From NCBI GenBank assembly GCA_963662155.1, contig OY759269.1, forward strand, positions 8,600,355 to 8,664,354: DNA of 64,000 nt, in the 5' to 3' direction. The notes under the pieces were generated by a model. It made no database searches, was not told the DNA's origin, and was given only the letters and a program-made list of their open reading frames with translations. This document shows, piece by piece, positions 58,870-64,000 of the stretch (its first letter is position 1; each line of letters starts with the position of its first letter). The DNA is from Lamellibrachia columna. Lineage: Eukaryota; Annelida; Polychaeta; Sabellida; Siboglinidae. A program made the translations under genes and the position numbers.

Positions 58870-61420
58870 TAACAAGACTTCCATTCCAAACAATAAGTTC
58901 CAGATGGCAAGTGGACAAGGAAGCCACTAGCTTATTGAGAGTCCAGCAATTTTATCATCTATGTATAGCCCGTCCTTATCAGATATCTATCAATTCTATT
59001 TTTAAACATATTCACACTACTAGCATTAACACAATCATTTGGCAGTTTGTTCCATTCGTTTATCACCTTCTGTGAGAAAGAGTACTTTCTCATGTCCAAC
59101 CTACACTGCTCCTTAACCCATAAGAGCCCACAATGGCCGCGGCCGGCTGCTCTGTGCAGTCCTGGAATGGCCGCCCCCGGCCGCATACAGGACCCTCTAT
59201 TAAAAAAAATCCTGGCGATTAACTACTGAACTAAATGCTACCAAATTTTGCCACACCCTAGCGGATACATTTTGCAACAACAGCTCGTTACGTGCATGTA
59301 TTGCTCTTTCGGAAATCTTTATTTTCATCGGTTTTGTTCACGCCATCTTGAAAATTTTTATTTCTATATTTGTCATGATAAAATATGGTTTAACCTGAAA
59401 AATAACTGTCAGAATTTGATAATTTTTTCAGTGGTGTAAAGCTAACACATATAGCTACATTTTCTTCACTGGGTTGCCTAGGGTTATAGCATGGGATCAT
59501 TGTCAAATGTTAGTCGCAAGGTAGAATAACTTTCAAAGTTTTAACAAACTTACTATTTTGTCTTTGCAAATTGTGATCAAATGTCAACATTTTATTAATA
59601 TATCCTGTTTCTATGTATACAGGCATGTGGAGAAATCACTACTCTTCAAAATAAACACAACTTGTAATTGTCAATATTGAATAGTTTTTTTTCTACAGAT
59701 TTCTGAACACAAGGAAGTAAAATCGCTCGAAATTTGCCAGAGATCCTGGGAACAGGGGAACATGTTTTTATAAAATGCTGGGGCCTAATGGGTTAACTAA
59801 TGCTGCTTTGTGTCCTCTGGTTCTACTGCCTTCTTTAAGTTTGAAGAACATATTCCTATCAACATCCTCATAACCATTCACTATTTTAAACACTTCTATT
59901 TGGTCTCCTCTTAGTCTCCTGGTCTCTAGTGTTGTCAAACCACATTCTAATAAGCAGCTTTCATAACTAAGGTCTCTCAATTCTGGAGTCATTTTAGTTG
60001 TTCTTCGTTGTATTCTTTCTAGCTTGTCTACATCCTTTGTACGATACGGCCTCCATGCCTGAATACAATATTCCAAATGTGGTCTAACTATTGCTTTGTA
60101 GAGGGGTACAATTAGCTGTTTCTCCTTATACGTGATAGTTCTCCTAATTAGCCCTAGAATTTGATTTCCTTTCGAAGCAGCAATCCGACATTGTTCTGAA
60201 ACTTTCATGTCAGCACTAAATGTTACTCCTAAGTCCTTTTCTTGTGTGGCTCTACCTAGTACAGCATCCCCCATTTTATATTCTTCGTCCATGTTTCCAT
60301 GTCCTATGAGTATGCATTTACACTTCCCAAAATTTAATAACATTTGCCATTTTTCTGACCATTTAACTAATCTATCTAGATCATCCTGTAAACTTTGTTT
60401 ATCTGTATCATTAGTAACCTTTCTGAATACTTTTGTGTCATCTGCGAATTTCAGTACTTTGCAAGATATGTCATCTTCCAAATCATTTATATATATTAAA
60501 AACAGTATAGTCCTAATACTAATCCCTGTGGTACCCCACTCCAAACAGATTTCCAGTTTGAAATCTCACCATCTAGTGTTACTCTCTGTCTTCTGTGTGT
60601 AAGCCACTTTTCTATCCAGTTGATTACATCATTGCCTATACCATGGGCTTTAGTTTAAGTAACAATCTTTGATGTGGCACTTTATCGACAGCTTTCTGAA
60701 AATCTAAGTAGACAACATCCACTGGTAACCCATTATCTACCCACTTTGTAATTTCTTCCCAAAAACATAAGAGATTGGTTAGACATGACCTTTCTTTTAG
60801 GAACCCGTGTTGAGATGTATTTATTAATTTATGTTTTACAATGAGTTCCACCATGTGGTCTCTAATTCATGTTTCGAGTAATTTACATACAACTGATGTT
60901 AAACTCACTGGTCTGTAATTTTCTGGCTTGTTCCTCGACCCCTTCTTAAATAGCGGCGTAATGTTTGCTTCTTTCCATTCTGAAGGAACTATTCCTTTTT
61001 CTAGTGACATGTTAAAGACTTTTGCAAATGGTGTACTAATTTGCTCAGCAATTTCCTTAAGCAGTTTTGGTGGTATCCCATCAACTCCAGGTGATTTATT
61101 ATCTTTCATCTTCTTAATTTTCTTTGCTATCATTTCAGGAGTTATAAATAATTGCCCTAATTATGTTCTGATTTATCACCCTCAAATTTAGTAACTGGAA
61201 CTGGAAGTGAGCTGAAATCTTCTATGGTAAAAACTGAGCTGAAATACTCATTCAGGACCTCTGCCATTTGAAACCCGTCTGAAATTATGTTTCCCCTGTT
61301 GTTTTCCAGTGGTCCGACCTTATCTTGAACTTTCTGTTTACTCCTTACATAAGCATAGAAACTGAGGCCTGGTGGGACAAAGGACTGCCCCACCTTTGCT
61401 ACTTCTACTTTTGTCATTTA
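58870..61420 (-). mobile_element. CR1-like LINE, 5'-truncated, split by a MITE
   Basis: From 61417 down: MAEVLNEYFSSVFTIEDFSS; after a frameshift KKMKDNKSPGVDGIPPKLLK, EWKEANITPLFKKGSRNKPE and NYRPVSLTS; HGFLKERSCLTN; VVYLDFQKAVDKVPH (motif A); a damaged stretch near 60640-60545; VLKFADDTKVF (the catalytic FADD); EKDLGVTFSADMKVS; and the C-terminal RLDMRKYSFSQKVINEWNKL, at 59112-59000. These are the standard blocks of a CR1-clade reverse transcriptase. The N-terminal endonuclease is absent. At least two frameshifts make it inactive. A 676-bp MITE interrupts the ORF between GHKAALV and KEQCRLD. The 3' tail ends near 58870 and defines the tails found at 14965, 33095 and 48495. Confidence 0.92.
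59117..59792. mobile_element. piggyBac-type non-autonomous element, 676 bp, TTAA-flanked
   Basis: Inserted in the CR1-like LINE with TTAA on both sides (59113-59116 and 59793-59796). Ends: CCCATAAGAGCCCA on the left and CCCATTAGGCCCCA (reverse complement) on the right, matching at 11 of 14 positions. TTAA duplication with CCC...GGG termini is diagnostic of the piggyBac superfamily. No transposase frame. One TTAA plus the LINE flanks restores the LINE reading frame across the junction, confirming precise boundaries. The left 70 bp is strikingly GC-rich (repeated GGCCGC/CGGCCG words). Confidence 0.93.
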
Positions 61421-62464
61421 ATAATTGTTTCTCAATGAGCAACTTTGTATTTGCAACTAAGCGATATCTCATTTGATATAAATGGATTGTATTTTATTGT
61501 ATTTCATTGATTCATATTATTTTCTGTTGGTACAATTATTAAATGACCTTTACCAACAATCACTATTTGTGTGTTCCTGTAGCAAACGAGCTCAGGGTTC
61601 TGCCATTAAGCATCAGCAAGGTATAAATCATTTTGTTTTTAATTTTAACTTCAAATTACTGTATCTCCAGAACTCATGTTTGGACCCTTATAATATTTTG
61701 CTTGAAACTTGTTGATACAATGACCATCCTAAATATCAAAATCAGAGTTTATTCATTTTAGTAAAAGGTCAAGTTCAGTGACCTTTAGTTATATATACAT
61801 GACCTTTAGTTATGTATACATGTATTAAGATGTAATGTGAAATTGCAGGAAAATGGCCCAAAACTCACTAAAAATTGCTTCATCTCAAGAAAGGGTTGTT
61901 TGATTTAAATCATTTGATTTAAATCATGATTTAAATCACTCCAAAAAATCATTGATTTATGATTTTTTTGACTTCCGGTTTTTTTAATCGCTGATTTATA
62001 TGAATTTAACGCAAATAATTGTTTACAAGCATCGAGATCAACAAAGTTTTGTATGTTTTTAATGCAAGACACAAAGTGCGCACGCTTATTAGCTGTATAG
62101 TCACCAGATAGCCTGGTTGTATGCAAGTATTACAGTACCTCTGGTACTACAATACCTCAGGGAGTTTGACGCCCCTGCATTGCAGAGTTGAAAATCACTG
62201 CCTTGTGATACAGGTTCTCGACAGAACCGAAGGCTAAGGGAGCAAACCCTAACAGAAAACCATGTCATTGTGGCAGCATCAAGGGTGGTTGATGAATGGA
62301 ACTCCCAACATCTCCCGACCAGCCACTGCAGGGATAAATAGCTCGCGCCTGTCTTGACGTGTTCTTGCCGGTGTGAGACCTCTATTTGCTCCCCGAGAGA
62401 GTGCCGCTAGTAACTTGCAAAAGCCAGCAGCACTTCAACACTTTTTGCAAGCAGCTCTCATGAA
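61421..62464. other. Non-coding DNA and probable 5' region of the right-edge LINE
   Basis: Bases 61889-61985 are a cluster of GATTTAAATC palindromes and ATGATTT words. From about 62150 the composition becomes GC-richer and continues into the LINE ORF, so about 62150-62464 is probably its 5' UTR; the exact 5' end is not visible. Confidence 0.5.
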
Positions 62465-64000
62465 ATGCACAACCGCACGAATTACCATACCGGACCGGTC
62501 GTCGCCCGGGTTACCAAGGACCGCGCTGCTCGACCTCATCTTCCGTCGACAGTGAAAAATCAGCTAGGAAGAAGAGAACAACTATCAATCGCTCAATGGA
62601 ACGTCAGGACTCTCCTCGACCGAGAAGTAGCCGACCGACCGGAAAGACGTACTGCACTAGTAGCAATGGAACTCGCCAAGTACAATATAGACATTGCCGC
62701 CCTGTGCGAAACAAGGTTCTCAGAGTCTGGTAGTCTTAATGACTTGGAATACTCTTTCTTCTGGAGTGGCAGACCCAAAGGAGAGAGAAGGGAGGCTGGA
62801 GTGGGCTTTGCTATAAAGAAGGACATCGTGACAATGCTGACAGAAATGCCACGGCCAGTAAGTGACAGAATCATGATGATGAGACTACCTCTGAGCAAGG
62901 ACAACTATGCTACAATTATCAGTGTTTACGCTCCAACAATGACAAACCCGGACGATAACAAGGAGGCTTTCTACAACCAGCTGTCAAGTACGCTCAGAGA
63001 CATCCCTCGTACCGATAAGCTACTGCTGATAGGAGACTTCAATGCAAGGATAGGAAGAGACAATGACAAATGGACCATGGTCATGGGCAAATATGGGATC
63101 GGGAAACGCAACTCCAATGGCGAGCTTCTACTGGCTTTGTGCTCTGAGTTCGAACTGATAGTAACGAACACCATGTTCAAGCAGAAGGATGAACGCAAGA
63201 CCACCTGGATGCATCCTCGTTCCAGACACTGGCATATGATCGACTTCATCATCACGAGGTGTCGGGATAAGATGGACATCCACAGTACTCGAGCCATGCG
63301 TGGAGCTAACTGCTGGACCGATCACCATATGCTGAGGTCAAAAGTGGCATTTAGAGTACGACAAAAGCACAACAGACAAGGGGTAAGAAAACCGACCAAG
63401 CTAAACACAGCAAAACTACGTACCATCAGTCATAGGGAGAGCTTCGAGCAGGAGATGGACAGCGCTCTCGCCCAATGGGAGGAGAAGGAAAGCTCAACAC
63501 CAGATGAGGAATGGGCAGCTCTGCAACAAGTAGTATACAACACAGCTAAAACATTTCTCGGCAAGCCAGACAGAAAACACCAGGACTGGTTCGACCCCAA
63601 CGACCAGGAGCTACAAAATCTAATAAGCAGAAGAGACCAATCCCACCAGAGAGTGTTGCAGACCAGGAGTACTAGATCCACCACTGCAGCGTACAAAGAT
63701 GCCTGCAGACTGCTACAAAAACGCACCCGTGCCCTGAAGTCAGAATGGTGGGAAATGAAGGCAGAGGAGCTGCAGAGATCTGCAGACAGAAATGACATGA
63801 AGGGCTTCTACAATGGACTGAAGGAAGTGTGGGGACCCGCGAAAAAAGGACCTGTTCACCTGAAGTCAACAGATGGAATGGAAACCTTCTCTGACAGCAA
63901 GAGAGTTGTGGCAAGATGGAGTGAACACTTCCAAAAACTACTCAACGTCCCTGGCGACATAGAACATGAAGCTCTTGTCAACATCCAGCAGCGCATTACC
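62465..64000 (+). CDS. LINE ORF: APE-type endonuclease half, continues past the right edge
   Basis: Uninterrupted for 512 codons from an ATG at 62465 to the window end; the frame itself opens after a TAA at 62411. Residues about 41-290 form an endonuclease/exonuclease/phosphatase domain with all landmark motifs: SIAQWNVRTLLD (Asn46), LCETRF (catalytic Glu82), SVYAPT, LLLIGDFNARIG (Asp191, Asn193), TTWMHP, HMIDFII (Asp260) and WTDHHML (Asp286-His287). A basic linker follows, then EHFQKLLN, the usual block before the reverse transcriptase, which lies beyond the window. Such proteins are often mislabelled craniofacial development protein 2-like. The enzyme nicks target DNA for target-primed reverse transcription. 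An intact frame and intact catalytic residues suggest a young, possibly active copy. The Met chosen is the first in frame; one nearer residue 68 is unlikely because it would remove the first motif. Confidence 0.88.
   Translation, partial: MHNRTNYHTGPVVARVTKDRAARPHLPSTVKNQLGRREQLSIAQWNVRTLLDREVADRPERRTALVAMELAKYNIDIAALCETRFSESGSLNDLEYSFFWSGRPKGERREAGVGFAIKKDIVTMLTEMPRPVSDRIMMMRLPLSKDNYATIISVYAPTMTNPDDNKEAFYNQLSSTLRDIPRTDKLLLIGDFNARIGRDNDKWTMVMGKYGIGKRNSNGELLLALCSEFELIVTNTMFKQKDERKTTWMHPRSRHWHMIDFIITRCRDKMDIHSTRAMRGANCWTDHHMLRSKVAFRVRQKHNRQGVRKPTKLNTAKLRTISHRESFEQEMDSALAQWEEKESSTPDEEWAALQQVVYNTAKTFLGKPDRKHQDWFDPNDQELQNLISRRDQSHQRVLQTRSTRSTTAAYKDACRLLQKRTRALKSEWWEMKAEELQRSADRNDMKGFYNGLKEVWGPAKKGPVHLKSTDGMETFSDSKRVVARWSEHFQKLLNVPGDIEHEALVNIQQRIT

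Overview
This is animal nuclear DNA, not prokaryotic. It is AT-rich, with spliced-exon signals (polypyrimidine tract, AG acceptor, GTAAGT donor), CR1/L2-type non-LTR retrotransposon pieces, cut-and-paste MITEs and an exceptional load of minisatellites. The repeat types fit a marine invertebrate (cephalochordate-like or lophotrochozoan), but I cannot name the species from sequence alone. No tRNA, rRNA, CRISPR array or operon was seen.

Host coding content is sparse. Two consecutive plus-strand exons (6314-6400 and 6616-6720) join in phase and encode an SH3-like N-terminal segment resembling that of an unconventional myosin. A minus-strand 544-residue open reading frame (45113-46747) encodes an unrecognised, mostly disordered protein with three copies of a roughly 35-residue motif. 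Its 5' end (188 bp) is duplicated, same strand, at 43570-43757. A decayed THAP-type zinc-finger exon lies at 40395-40790 (minus). A weak exon candidate with a perfect donor is at 52061-52149.

Mobile DNA dominates the annotation. A CR1-like LINE (58870-61420, minus) is split by a 676-bp TTAA-flanked piggyBac-type MITE; degraded relatives and 3' tails lie at 4570-5155, 14965-15205, 33095-33200 and 48495-48600. The right edge carries the intact 5' half of an APE-endonuclease LINE (62465 to beyond 64000), and C-terminal pieces of a related type lie at 49205-49490 and 55321-55560. A 958-bp TA-flanked MITE (39246-40203) and a foldback MITE present in two inverted copies (5934-6246 and 56597-56870) complete the set.

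About eighteen minisatellites with units of 16 to 83 bp fill roughly a sixth of the window. The largest are a 33-bp array (24769-26591) and a 44-bp array (29322-32571) with an 888-bp higher-order spacing. The most unusual pattern is that two dispersed-repeat families occur both with and without an internal expanded array: family A (27985, 50680, 52490, and weaker at 22560) and family B (42406, 49630). This places minisatellite birth inside a definable carrier sequence. A near-perfect 88-nt hairpin (47940-48027) is another feature with no ordinary explanation. Several unique GC-richer blocks with homeodomain-like motifs may be regulatory.
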